From positions 1-37,514 of the forward strand of contig JAFDLS010000047.1 in assembly GCA_019306365.1 (NCBI GenBank): a stretch of 37,514 nt of DNA, written 5' to 3'. Made by a program: the position numbers and the translations under genes. This stretch comes from Deltaproteobacteria bacterium. Its GTDB lineage: Bacteria > Desulfobacterota > Desulfarculia > Adiutricales > JAFDHD01. How positions within the stretch are numbered: position 1 is the stretch's first letter; each line of letters opens with the position of its first letter. The notes under the pieces were generated by a model. That model did not search any database, was not told the origin of the DNA, and worked only from the letters and a program-made list of their open reading frames with translations. This document shows, in pieces, positions 12,317 through 22,058 of this stretch.

Positions 12317-14122
12317 TCATTCTTCCGCTGTAACCTGCAACACTTCCTGATAGGTGGTGATACCTTGAAGCATGAGGCGCAAGGCGTTCTCCCGCAAAGA
12401 GATCATCCCTTCACTTTTGGCCACTGCTCGCAAAGCCGAGGCTTCCTGATTCGCCAGGGTCATCTGCTTGAGCTTTTCGGAATAAGGCATGACTTCGAAA
12501 ATAGCTCGCCGACCCAGGTAACCTGTCCCCCGGCATTTCTCGCACCCCCTACCACGGCTGAGTTTTATCTTGTCTTGACCCTTGAGTTTGAGGCCCAGGT
12601 TCAGGGCTTCCTCTTGAGTCAGGAAAAAATCCTCTTTGCAATGAACACAGACGCACCGCAGCAGCCGCTGGGCTTCCACTCCTATCAGGGTGGAAGCAAC
12701 CAGAAATGGCTTTACACCCAGGTCAATCATTCGCGTTATTGCCAGGGGCGCGTCGTTGGTATGTAAAGTTGATAGGACCAGGTGCCCGGTCAAGGCCGCC
12801 TGGATCGCGTATTCCGCTGTCTCAGAGTCCCGCAGTTCCCCGATCATAATAATGTCAGGATCCTGGCGTAAAACATAGCGGAGGATATTAGCAAAAGTGA
12901 TATCCACCTGCGGTTGAACCCCGATCTGATTGAAATCCTCAAAGACCATCTCAATAGGATCCTCGATAGTCGTAATATTTTTCTCAGGGCTGCCAATGTG
13001 ACGCAGTGTGGAATATAGTGTCGTGGACTTGCCGCTGCCAGTGGGGCCGGTAACTAAATTTATCCCATGGGGTCGATGTATGAAATCCTTATACTTTATC
13101 AAATCAGAGGGCGCTAATCCCAAGTTATCCAAATCCTGAAAAAGGATTTCAGGGTTCAATATGCGCAGAACCGCCTTTTCACCAAAAGCCACAGGTACGG
13201 TTGAAACACGAATTTCAGCTTCCTGCTCCTGGTGTTCGATCTTGATCCGGCCGTCCTGAGGCCTCCTTTTCTCGGCCATATCCAAACGGGAAAGGGTTTT
13301 AATGCGGGAAACGATCGCCGGATGGATCGTTTTGGGCAGGCGATAGACGTTATGCAATATCCCGTCAATGCGCATCCTAATGAGGGTTTCGTTGCGCTTG
13401 GGTTCAATATGGATATCACTGGCCCTCTGCTCAAAAGCGTACCCAATAAGGTAATCAACCGCGTTCTTAATATGCTGGTCTGTAGCCTGAATTTCCTCAG
13501 TCGATCTCAGGCGGACATACTGTTCCAGATTTCCTAAGTCTACTTGAGGGGTCGTGAATTGGCCTTCAGCACCGATGATCGAAGTTTTGAAACCATAAAA
13601 TTCACTGATCAGTTTCTTAATGTCCGTTTTTGTACTCAGAACCGGTTTGATATCATACTTGCTGACCCTTCGAACGTCATCCAGCACGGCTCCTCGGTTA
13701 AAAGGATTGTAAATGGCTACTTCCAGCGTATCATCAACAAGCTCAACCGGGACGACAAGATGCTTGAGGGCAAAGGAACGAGGCAGGGTTTTGGTGACTA
13801 TATCCAGGTCCAGTTCCAGGGGGTCGATTTTACGAAAAGGAAGGCCTGCATCCTCAGCCACAGCCTTCATGATCAGGTCTTCCGTCAGGATTTTTTCTTT
13901 TCGCCCAACAAGGGGTAAGGCGTATGAAGCCAAAACGTCAACGCTGCTTATGTCCTCGGCCTGGCGTTGATCGCTGACGTTTTCCTGACGGTATTTCCGC
14001 ACCAGTTTTTTACGCTGGGTTTTAAATGATTTTTGAACATGGACGACCTGGTCCTCAGAGAGTAATCCTTTTTCCAATAAAAGCTTGACTAGGTAGTCCT
14101 GGGTCATCTTTCTGAAAGCCAT
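12317..14122 (-). CDS. pilB: Type IV pilus assembly ATPase PilB (GspE/PulE family)
   Basis: GPTGSGKSTTLYSTL Walker A, ITTIEDPIE, LRQDPDIIMIGELRD, LSTLHTNDA; CVHC...CEKC zinc-binding tetracysteine. Confidence 0.93.
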   Translation of the reverse strand: MAFRKMTQDYLVKLLLEKGLLSEDQVVHVQKSFKTQRKKLVRKYRQENVSDQRQAEDISSVDVLASYALPLVGRKEKILTEDLIMKAVAEDAGLPFRKIDPLELDLDIVTKTLPRSFALKHLVVPVELVDDTLEVAIYNPFNRGAVLDDVRRVSKYDIKPVLSTKTDIKKLISEFYGFKTSIIGAEGQFTTPQVDLGNLEQYVRLRSTEEIQATDQHIKNAVDYLIGYAFEQRASDIHIEPKRNETLIRMRIDGILHNVYRLPKTIHPAIVSRIKTLSRLDMAEKRRPQDGRIKIEHQEQEAEIRVSTVPVAFGEKAVLRILNPEILFQDLDNLGLAPSDLIKYKDFIHRPHGINLVTGPTGSGKSTTLYSTLRHIGSPEKNITTIEDPIEMVFEDFNQIGVQPQVDITFANILRYVLRQDPDIIMIGELRDSETAEYAIQAALTGHLVLSTLHTNDAPLAITRMIDLGVKPFLVASTLIGVEAQRLLRCVCVHCKEDFFLTQEEALNLGLKLKGQDKIKLSRGRGCEKCRGTGYLGRRAIFEVMPYSEKLKQMTLANQEASALRAVAKSEGMISLRENALRLMLQGITTYQEVLQVTAEE

Positions 14123-14147
14123 TACCTCTCCCGCAAACCGTTCTATA

Positions 14148-14318
14148 AGACCTCTGCAAAACTTCGTCCTTTAGCTGACCTCATGAGCGCTGCTTCGCTC
14201 ACGCTGCAGCGGCATACGTAGTGCGAAAATTTAAGTTTTCGAAATATTAGTAATATTCCTGCGGGTTAAATTTTCACCTTCCGCGATTTCAACAAAATTA
14301 CTGGTTCTGCAGAGGTCT
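14148..14318 (+). mobile_element. Family B MITE-like element, copy B2 (complete; TIRs and TSD)
   Basis: TIRs AGACCTCTGCA (14148-14158) and TGCAGAGGTCT (14308-14318), flanked by CTATA direct repeats (14143-14147 and 14319-14323). Confidence 0.88.
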
Positions 14319-14320
14319 CT

Positions 14321-14513
14321 ATAGTAATTGCCAGAATTACGTTTCGTTTGATTACCAAGGGAACAGAAGGCACTGCCAGCGGCCGCCATGATGTAACAAA
14401 TGGCAATTACCTGCCGTCTTGGCGTTTGTCATAAGACGGCTTATGAGAATGGCCGAAACTAAACCTTCTCCTATTCCAAGGCCAAACGAAACATATTTAC
14501 GGCAAACGCTCCA
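14321..14513 (+). repeat. Family A repeat, copy A4 (left end abuts B2)
   Basis: atagtaattgccagaattacgtttcgtttgattacc...atatttacggcaaacgctcc. Confidence 0.88.
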
Positions 14514-14550
14514 ACCCGTTTAAATTTACGCTAACACCAGGTATGAGGCA

Positions 14551-14580
14551 AGTAAAAAGAGCGGCCAGAAAAGGCCGCTC
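14551..14580 (-). terminator. Rho-independent terminator of the minor-pilin operon
   Basis: On the minus strand: GAGCGGCC-TTTTCT-GGCCGCTC-TTTTTACTT; 8-bp perfect GC-rich stem followed by a T tract, just downstream of the last ORF of the operon. Confidence 0.9.
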
Positions 14581-14641
14581 CCGTTAATAATTATTTCGAG
14601 ACGGATCGAGTTTCGAATGCGTTATCGTTTTGTACCTTTAC

Positions 14642-14998
14642 TCACTCCGGCTGTGGTTTGAGAACTTGAATTTCCTTGAGTACGGGTTCACCGTCCCCTT
14701 CCTGATACCTGATTTTGGCCCAGGAGGGAATGTCGAGGAAGATAAGCGATATTCTAGTCTTGCTTGGCGAATAAATCACTGTATCGCGCTGGATCTTGAG
14801 CCTGCCTACATGCCGTATTTCGATGAAATCTTTGCCTTTATCGATAATTTTCACTATTTTCTCAATCATTACCGGCTGGCTTGTTTTTTCCTCATCGCTT
14901 ATACCCGGGTTCTTCGCGAAGATCGTGCTGGTGGGAAGAAGGGCCGTGACCAGAAATATTACTATCAAAAACTCAAATTTTGGATAGTGTCTATTCAT
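14642..14998 (-). CDS. Small putative secreted protein at the end of the minor-pilin operon
   Basis: 118 aa with N-terminal hydrophobic signal-like segment (FEFLIVIFLVTALLPTSTIFA); immediately downstream of pilY1. Confidence 0.7.
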   Translation of the reverse strand: MNRHYPKFEFLIVIFLVTALLPTSTIFAKNPGISDEEKTSQPVMIEKIVKIIDKGKDFIEIRHVGRLKIQRDTVIYSPSKTRISLIFLDIPSWAKIRYQEGDGEPVLKEIQVLKPQPE

Positions 14999-15011
14999 TA
15001 TTTACACCTCA

Positions 15012-18000
15012 TTATCTTTCCCGCCACCAAATAAGACCGGATTGTACATTCAAAGCGGGATTAATATTCACCTCGGTGACCACGCCGGTGGATTGCTGGA
15101 TGTAACCCTTAGCCCCTTCTTCCCGGCCGACATGCAGTCCGACGCTCGAACCCATGCCCACGCCGATGCTGATCTTTCTAACAACCAGTTCTTTTTCCTC
15201 TCCAATTACCGGTTCGGTGCCATTAGCGAAAATCTCCGAGGTAAACGCGGTGCCTGTCTCAAAATAGAGGCCCAGGAGGTTGGAGTTCCCGCCGAAACCG
15301 CAGGGGTCAGGATTAGGGATAAAGGTCGGCGTCAGAACGATACCTCCCAGAACCTTGGGTTCCGTTAAGACACGTTCTCTTTCCGCAAGTTCGAGCGCCC
15401 AGCCATCCAGGGTACCCATAAGGGTTATAAGCTCATCCCAATTACTAACAGGAGTTGGGGCGCCTTCAACGTCCAGATTCGTAAAAACATTAATATTTGT
15501 GACATCTAAAAGGTCTAAAAAGTCCACTGTATAGCCAACCGGATCCAACCCTAAATCCGAGTACATTGAATTGTTATAAAAGGGATCTTTTACCCCATAC
15601 ATAAACTGGGTTGAGGTGTCCATTTTATCCGCGTCACTATAGAAGCGGCCGGTTCCAAAATAGATCCAGAAATTGTTCCTGTGATCAATCGAAGCTGCGA
15701 GTCCCGCTGTTATTGGACCTTCTGAATTGAACATGGTCCAAAAGTCCCAATTGAGCGGATCAGGATCGTAAACCCAATTTCTTGGATCGGGATCAGTTTT
15801 GTCTATGGGTATCTGAAATTTATAAAGCTTGCCTTTCCAGGCAGACGGATTATAAGTTTCACCTATATAACCCACGTCCACGTTATAGTTCAGCCCCACG
15901 TCCACAGTAATAGGGGAACCCATGAAGGCATTACTTTCAGCCGTGTCGAAGGTGCCAATGTTAGCGGGATCCCGATAAAGCTCACCAGTTTTTAAATCCA
16001 CGACATAGATATGACCTCCGTGAGTGCTGGTGCCGTCATAATCCGTAGGACCGGAGCCGAAAACAGCATACCAGATTCCCTTGCCGGAATTCCCTTCCAC
16101 CCTGGCCACGGTTGGTATGACCGTGGTTAGACCCAATTCATCATACGTGCGTTCCCACAACAGCACGGGATTATGAGGATCGGTCACGTCCATAGCGAAA
16201 TAAGAAGGTTTGAAGGTACGGGTCTCAGGCACCAGTGTTCCGGTGCCGTCATCATAGTCGCCTTCGGACCAGATTTCCTTACCACCAAGGTTTAGGCCGC
16301 ATAAAAGGAGCGTGCCCCATCCATTCGGGTGATCAATGCCTGTTTGCGGGTCAACGCCGTCCGTAAATATCCGCGCGTCCACAACTCGAGGTTTGAGATC
16401 CACATAATAAACATGGGTGTAATCCGGGTTAGCCAGCCACTTGAGATGCGTCAGAAGAGCCTGGGGGATAAAAGCCCAAAGCTCATCTCCAAAATTCTCA
16501 GTCGTATACGGCGGCAGGTCCCCAACTTTATCACCGACACGGTCAAGGTACGAGACTTCAACCTCATTTACGCCAGTGGTTAACGGGTTATCTCCGGCAT
16601 TGAACCTCCCCAGCAGGAACGAGTGAAGCATGCCGTCATTGCCACCCACATAAACAACGGATTCGCGATCTCTGTACTTATCGAAATAGTCCTGGTATGA
16701 CCTGTCACCGTATATCACACCATAATTATCAAGCGGCTTGCCGATAGTTACAGGGGTTGAATGCACTATATCTCCCAGCTTCCAGAGATTTCCGTTAACA
16801 GTGCGATTTCGCAAATCAGGAGTGCCGCTCCATCCGGCGCTGTCACCCCGGATAAATTTTATCAGGTTAGTCACCCTGTCGTCATGAACAGCTCCAAGAT
16901 ACGCGTAGGCCGTATCGTCCTTGACTCCAAGGTATGGCTTGATCTCAGAACCGTTGGCGGTTGTAAACTCCAGATATTCCGATGTCCAATCAACTACCTC
17001 GTTTTTGTCCATGTCCACATAGGTCCAGATCTTGCGCTCCGAGGGGTCTCGCGTGGCCAGCTTGCTGCCTGCCCCCCAAATGGGCATCAATTCATCGAGA
17101 AGATGTTCGGTGGGATTATAATAATCATCCCCGTCAAATATCCCATTCCCGTTTGCGTCAACGAAAACCTTTTCACCGGTCACTGGATCTACACTGAACC
17201 GATAAAACTTGGCTTCCCCTGATCTGGCGTCGAAAAAGAACTCCACAATCTTATCCACGCCCAGGTTAAGCCCCGGGGAAGCGCCCGGAGTCGAGTCCGT
17301 ATCTTCTCGGAGTTGTCCCTGGCTGTCTACCCAAAGTGAATGCAGGTATCCGACCCATTTGATTTCCTCAATTCCGGTTGAAACTGAAGGCTTGAAATAG
17401 GCCTGCGTTAGAGTACCCTCACCTTCGGATGAGGTGGATAGCACTGAAACGGCAGTTCCCGAGGATGCCCGTCGAAGAATATCGGTAATTGCCAGAAGAA
17501 TTTGTTTCTGCAGTTCATAACCGTCTGTCGCCTCAAAGTAGGTGTCAGGAACGCCGTTAGCGTCCTCGTCCCACTCTTCCTGAAGATTGGGCCGTTTGTT
17601 GCCGTCTATATCCTCAAACCCACCATTCCTGGCCGCGTCTTTCAGCAAATCCCTGGCCTTTGGATCATCACCAAAGGCATAAATAGTATATAAAATCAGG
17701 TTTTGCTCTCCGCCAAGGTCGTCACGCAGATCATTTGTGCGGGCATACAGCGCGATATCATCAAGATAGTCGGAGCCATCGGAATCAAAGGTACCCGGGT
17801 CATTGCCATCAGCGTCATAATCTTTCAGGAAATCAGGTATATGTTTATCTTTTGTCGAAGCCCCGTCTGTTAATAAAATAACAAAACTCTTGGCGCACTC
17901 TATGAACTGATCCGTATAATACGGATCCATCAAATTGTTGAAAGGACCGGTGGCCCCGTTCGGATAATCCAGCCCGCTCTGCACGGATTCCTGTGCAAAG

Positions 18001-19484
18001 TACTGCATAGCCACGTAATACGCTTCCGCCAGAGGTGTCCAGGTATCAGCGCCCGTGTTTTGAAGGTCTGTAACAAGTGTTGTCATGTTTGTTCCAATGC
18101 GATTAGCAAGAGTCCCTCCACTTTCGCCTCTACCATCTCCTTCATTGAACCATATATTCCCCCAGCGGGCCTGATCCCCCACCCGCTGAAGAACACCCGC
18201 CAAATTCCCCTCAAAAAAGTCCTCAGGTTCATCAGCCGAGTTTTTCTTAACGGCAACCCCTCAAAAAAGTCCTCAGGTTCATCAGCCGAGTTTTTCTTAA
18301 CGGCAATTGTATATCTGATTATATAATCAACAAAAGGATTAGAATCGTCATCCACATAGATATAGCCGTCCTTAATGCCGTAGTAAAAATCACCTTGATG
18401 AGGAGAAGCATTGGAGCCGATAAACCTTTTTATAAAACTGCGCCCAGTTTGAGCCGGCGTTTCACCATAATTGGTTTGATTACCGCCGCCGGTACGGGCC
18501 GTGGCCAACCCGCCCATCATGACCTTTCGTAAAACATCGATACGTCTCATGCTGACCCAGTTTAAGAAGTTGCCATCCGTTGGGGTCCCTGACAAACACA
18601 TTACTTGCATAAGTGTATCTGGCCTCAGGATCGAAATAACCGTAATACAACGGATTCTCAGCCTCGTATTCAACATGAAGCAACGGTGCGTTTGTCGTGC
18701 CTCCGTCGCCAGAATAGGCGTCTCGCTTTCCCGTGCCCCAGATTTTAAAAACCATGGAGTTGTCGGGTCCCCAACCGGTTCTGTTCACAATCTCCTGAAC
18801 AATGGCGGTCAGGTCAGGAGTTCGGTATGTGCTGCCGTTCGTCCATGCCGTAACATTATTCCATGCGACAGTGGCGGTTGTTTCAGGTCTTTTGGTGGTA
18901 CTGGAAATATCCTCGTTATCGGCGTCAATAAAAATCTGCCAGCTGCCAGATGTAAATTGATCGGCTGTGTCACTGTCCTGCCCCACGATAGTGAAAGAAG
19001 AGGCTACCGAGGTGTCACCAACGGCTTTAAATGCGATATAAGCGCTTTTAATAACCGCGCCTTGAGGGATGCCGGTATGTTGAAAACGCACGCCGACCAT
19101 AATCTGGGTAGCGCCGGCGACATCCAGCGCACCGAGATCCAGGTCCGAACTATAGGCATAAGTGCGGCCCGTATCAACCCCGCTGCGCACCTCCTCAGCA
19201 TCGTCGCGAGACTGTGTCACGCTGACGTTAATTTCTCCGCTGGCATAAGGAACATCTGTAACGAGACCGCCATCACCAGGCCAGCTTCCATAAGCGTTAA
19301 AATTCATACTCCCGGAATTATCGAGTATAATCATGATATTAGGAGTAACGGCGCTAACCAGGTAAACAGGATAAGAGGTATAATCGGCCATGAGTGGCTC
19401 AACCGGCCATCCGGAAACCGGATATAGAAAAACTAATCCCAATATCAAGAACACAATAATGATTTTTTTATTTAGCCGCATCAT
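15012..19484 (-). pseudogene. pilY1: PilY1-like pilus tip adhesin, split into three frames (19484-18480, 18676-18083, 18203-15012)
   Basis: vWA MIDAS PNIMIILDNSGSM at the N-terminus; GNFLNWVSMRRIDVLRKVMMGG in the middle frame; beta-propeller-like C-terminus (VYVGGNDGMLHSFLL, ELWAFIPQALLTHLKWL, AVFGSGP). Start overlaps the pilX stop by 4 bp. Confidence 0.88.
18207..18306. repeat. Perfect 50-bp tandem duplication inside pilY1
   Basis: cccctcaaaaaagtcctcaggttcatcagccgagtttttcttaacggcaa twice: 18207-18256 and 18257-18306. Confidence 0.97.
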
Positions 19485-20074
19485 TTACCTCCCGCCACAC
19501 CGACAACCTTACGGTATCTGGCGTCAATGTATGAACGCGCGCTATTTGGCGCCGTGCCAATCGAATCGAAATCATAATGGATAAGCACGCCGCCGATCGT
19601 GCCAGCGCCCACTCCTTCAGCTCCAGAGGCGAACTGAACACCGCCGCCTGGCATAAATTGCGCACCGGTCGGATCACGATCGATATCTACATTAAAATTT
19701 GAAATATTTATAGCCTGGCTTAAATCCGGATTTACGACCACCGGAAAAATCGAATCCATATAATCAGCCTCAATGAAATATCCCATAACTTCATCCCTGA
19801 GGCCTGCGTCAATGTTGATTATAGGTATATCGGTCGGAATCGAACCCTCATCTATAATCCTGCCGACGATCTTGGGTGAAACCTCAATGCCGCTGTCCCC
19901 CGCGTAAAAGGCTTGCCTGGAAACCTTTGTGTTATGGCTGATGGTTATCTCAGTTCTGGACATCATACTAGCGGTCAGGCCGATGACGCTCATTACTGCC
20001 ATCAGTATCAGAACCATGATCAAGACGGAGCCTTCTTCGTTCGTTCTGAGGTGTTTTCTTATATGTTTACTCAT
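19481..20074 (-). CDS. pilX: PilX-like type IV pilus minor-pilin assembly protein
   Basis: NEEGSVLIMVLILMAVMSVIGLTASMMSRTEITISHNTKVSRQAFYAGDSGIE: PilX N-terminal pattern; position between pilW and pilY1. Confidence 0.85.
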   Translation of the reverse strand: MSKHIRKHLRTNEEGSVLIMVLILMAVMSVIGLTASMMSRTEITISHNTKVSRQAFYAGDSGIEVSPKIVGRIIDEGSIPTDIPIINIDAGLRDEVMGYFIEADYMDSIFPVVVNPDLSQAINISNFNVDIDRDPTGAQFMPGGGVQFASGAEGVGAGTIGGVLIHYDFDSIGTAPNSARSYIDARYRKVVGVAGGK

Positions 20075-20098
20075 GGTTTCCCTCTTCTCATCAAAGAA

Positions 20099-20731
20099 TC
20101 ATTGCAGGCCCATATTTCTCAATTTCACACAGGTTTGAAGCGTACGATAGTGGTATTTTGTTCCGTCTGGAGCGGTGTAATCCGGATCAATATGCGCGGT
20201 CCGTCCTGTCAAATTGATTACGACAGCCCTGATATTCTCTCGATCCTGCGCGTTGGCCGGTATGCCCTGCGTCCCATCCGCGAAGGTATAATTAAAATTC
20301 AAACCGGTGATGTTTTCAGCCAGGGTGACAGCGCCGGTTTGAACCGCCCAGGACGCGCTTGTCGCTGACCAATCCCAACTCTGACGGGTCAACGTGGTCG
20401 CGCTGACGGTATACCGAACCAACTCCGGGTTGTCATCGGCGTTCAAATCCGCAATAAAAGTCAAAGCTGTGGCCGCGGCCTCTCTTATCTGTTCGTCGGA
20501 ATCCAGGTTGCCCTGCAAGGCCAGAGGAATATATCCGGCCATCCTGACTTCATGAAGCATTATTTCCAGGGCGGAGCGCACGAATTGCTGGGTGGCTACC
20601 ACCTCATCCTGGATCACGTAAGCCCGATTGGAATACGTAAAGACAGATACGGCTCCAGCCATTAAAAAACCGGCCAGTGCGATAGCGATAAGCAGTTCAA
20701 CCAGCGTGAATCCTTTATTATTCTTTTCCAT
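20099..20731 (-). CDS. pilW: PilW-like prepilin
   Basis: NKGFTLVELLIAIALAGFLMAGAVSVF class III prepilin signal, Glu5; PilW-like length and operon position. Confidence 0.85.
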   Translation of the reverse strand: MEKNNKGFTLVELLIAIALAGFLMAGAVSVFTYSNRAYVIQDEVVATQQFVRSALEIMLHEVRMAGYIPLALQGNLDSDEQIREAAATALTFIADLNADDNPELVRYTVSATTLTRQSWDWSATSASWAVQTGAVTLAENITGLNFNYTFADGTQGIPANAQDRENIRAVVINLTGRTAHIDPDYTAPDGTKYHYRTLQTCVKLRNMGLQ

Positions 20732-20738
20732 GGTCCTT

Positions 20739-21209
20739 TTACTCCCGTGAGATAATACCGTCTACGGTTACGGAGCGCGCTCCTTTGAATGACCAGCTGA
20801 CTCTCACAGAAATCAGCTTCATATTATTTGCCGGGAAATCATCAACTATATTCCAGACCCTGGTGTAACCATTGGCGGCCACGTTGTTTCCATTCTCATC
20901 AATGGGATTAGCAACAGCGCCCACGCCGTCAGCATTCGTATGATCAACCGCGAGGGACCAGTCAAAGTAATTTTGGTTCTGATCAAAATTAGCGCTTGTA
21001 TCGCTAAGTTGAGGGTCAGTATAGTCAAGGTTAATCAACTCTTCCATTTTATCCTGGACCAGGATGACAGCGATGGTGCGCTGCTGGCTGGAAGCGTTAC
21101 TGCCAATGGAGGCTGTTTGCAGCGAGGAGAGAGCGAAGAGCGCCACAACCAGTATGACCAAACTGATAAGAACTTCAATAATGGTGAATCCGCTTCTATC
21201 ATTTTTCAT
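20739..21209 (-). CDS. pilV: PilV-like prepilin
   Basis: RSGFTIIEVLISLVILVVALFALSSLQTASI prepilin signal typical of PilV. Confidence 0.85.
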   Translation of the reverse strand: MKNDRSGFTIIEVLISLVILVVALFALSSLQTASIGSNASSQQRTIAVILVQDKMEELINLDYTDPQLSDTSANFDQNQNYFDWSLAVDHTNADGVGAVANPIDENGNNVAANGYTRVWNIVDDFPANNMKLISVRVSWSFKGARSVTVDGIISRE

Positions 21210-21221
21210 AGTAGTTTCACC

Positions 21222-21869
21222 TCAATTCCAGTTAACCCCGTCCTGGCTTTCTTGTAACGTCACCTGACCGACAGGCGTAATAGTCACCCGCCGCCACTCA
21301 CCTTGATTGTTCCGTATGACCACATTTCCGGAAACAAAAGCGCCAGCGGCGGAGCGGGCGGCAAGACCATGAGAATCGAAACCAACGCTGGTAGTCGATG
21401 TCGCCGGGTGTGTGGCGTTAAAAAGCCCATCTCCATCAGAATCTGTTTGGCCCGTAGCCAAGCCGCCGTTATTGTTAAAGACCGCTGAAACTAGCGATAC
21501 ACCGCCAGGCATTGATTTGGCGACCAGGACGGTCCGTTCTTCAGTATCTACCTGTCCATCACCGTCCAAATCATCCTGCTGCCAGTTGCTGTTAGAGTCG
21601 AGGAACATGAGGTAACTACCCACTCCACCTTGAGGAGAATAGACAGCAGGCACAAAAGTGGCCACGCATTTTACGCTCAAGCGCACAGACGTGGCCCTGG
21701 CCAGTTGAAGATCTACCATCATTTCCCGAGCGGCAGCATTCAACCGATACCCTGGGAGGAAGGAACTCGTGGTGGGGACAACAATCGCAGCCAAAACACC
21801 GATAATTCCGATCACCACAATAAGTTCCATCAAGGTGAATCCCATTTCTGATCTGCGTATGGATTTCAT
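21222..21869 (-). CDS. GspH/FimT-family pseudopilin
   Basis: MGFTLMELIVVIGIIGVLAAIVVPTTSSFLPGYRLNAAAREMMVDLQLARATSVRL; GspH/FimT N-terminus. Confidence 0.88.
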   Translation of the reverse strand: MKSIRRSEMGFTLMELIVVIGIIGVLAAIVVPTTSSFLPGYRLNAAAREMMVDLQLARATSVRLSVKCVATFVPAVYSPQGGVGSYLMFLDSNSNWQQDDLDGDGQVDTEERTVLVAKSMPGGVSLVSAVFNNNGGLATGQTDSDGDGLFNATHPATSTTSVGFDSHGLAARSAAGAFVSGNVVIRNNQGEWRRVTITPVGQVTLQESQDGVNWN

Positions 21870-21891
21870 AGCCTACCTCGTTGACTTGGTA

Positions 21892-21912
21892 TCAAATCAC
21901 TTTCCGTGCCAA
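21892..21912 (-). promoter_or_regulatory. Candidate sigma-54 promoter upstream of fimT/gspH (degenerate -12)
   Basis: Minus strand: ttTTGGCACggaaagtGAttt; perfect -24 (TGGCAC), -12 GC replaced by GA; spaced appropriately upstream of the 21869 start. Confidence 0.35.
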
Positions 21913-22058
21913 AAGAACAAGCAGGTATTTCAAATATATAACTACTTGTTATTTCTACCTATTTACAAATAATTCTTATAAAAGTTTTTCTATTCTATGG
22001 AGGATTTTATAAAAGTTTTTAATAGGTGTTAATACTTTTTATATTAATGAATCAAAAC

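Noticed and set aside
18501-19427. 308-aa plus-strand ORF opposite pilY1
   Set aside because: Antisense to a convincing PilY1 N-terminal coding region; no recognisable domain, Cys/Arg/His-rich composition typical of shadow ORFs.
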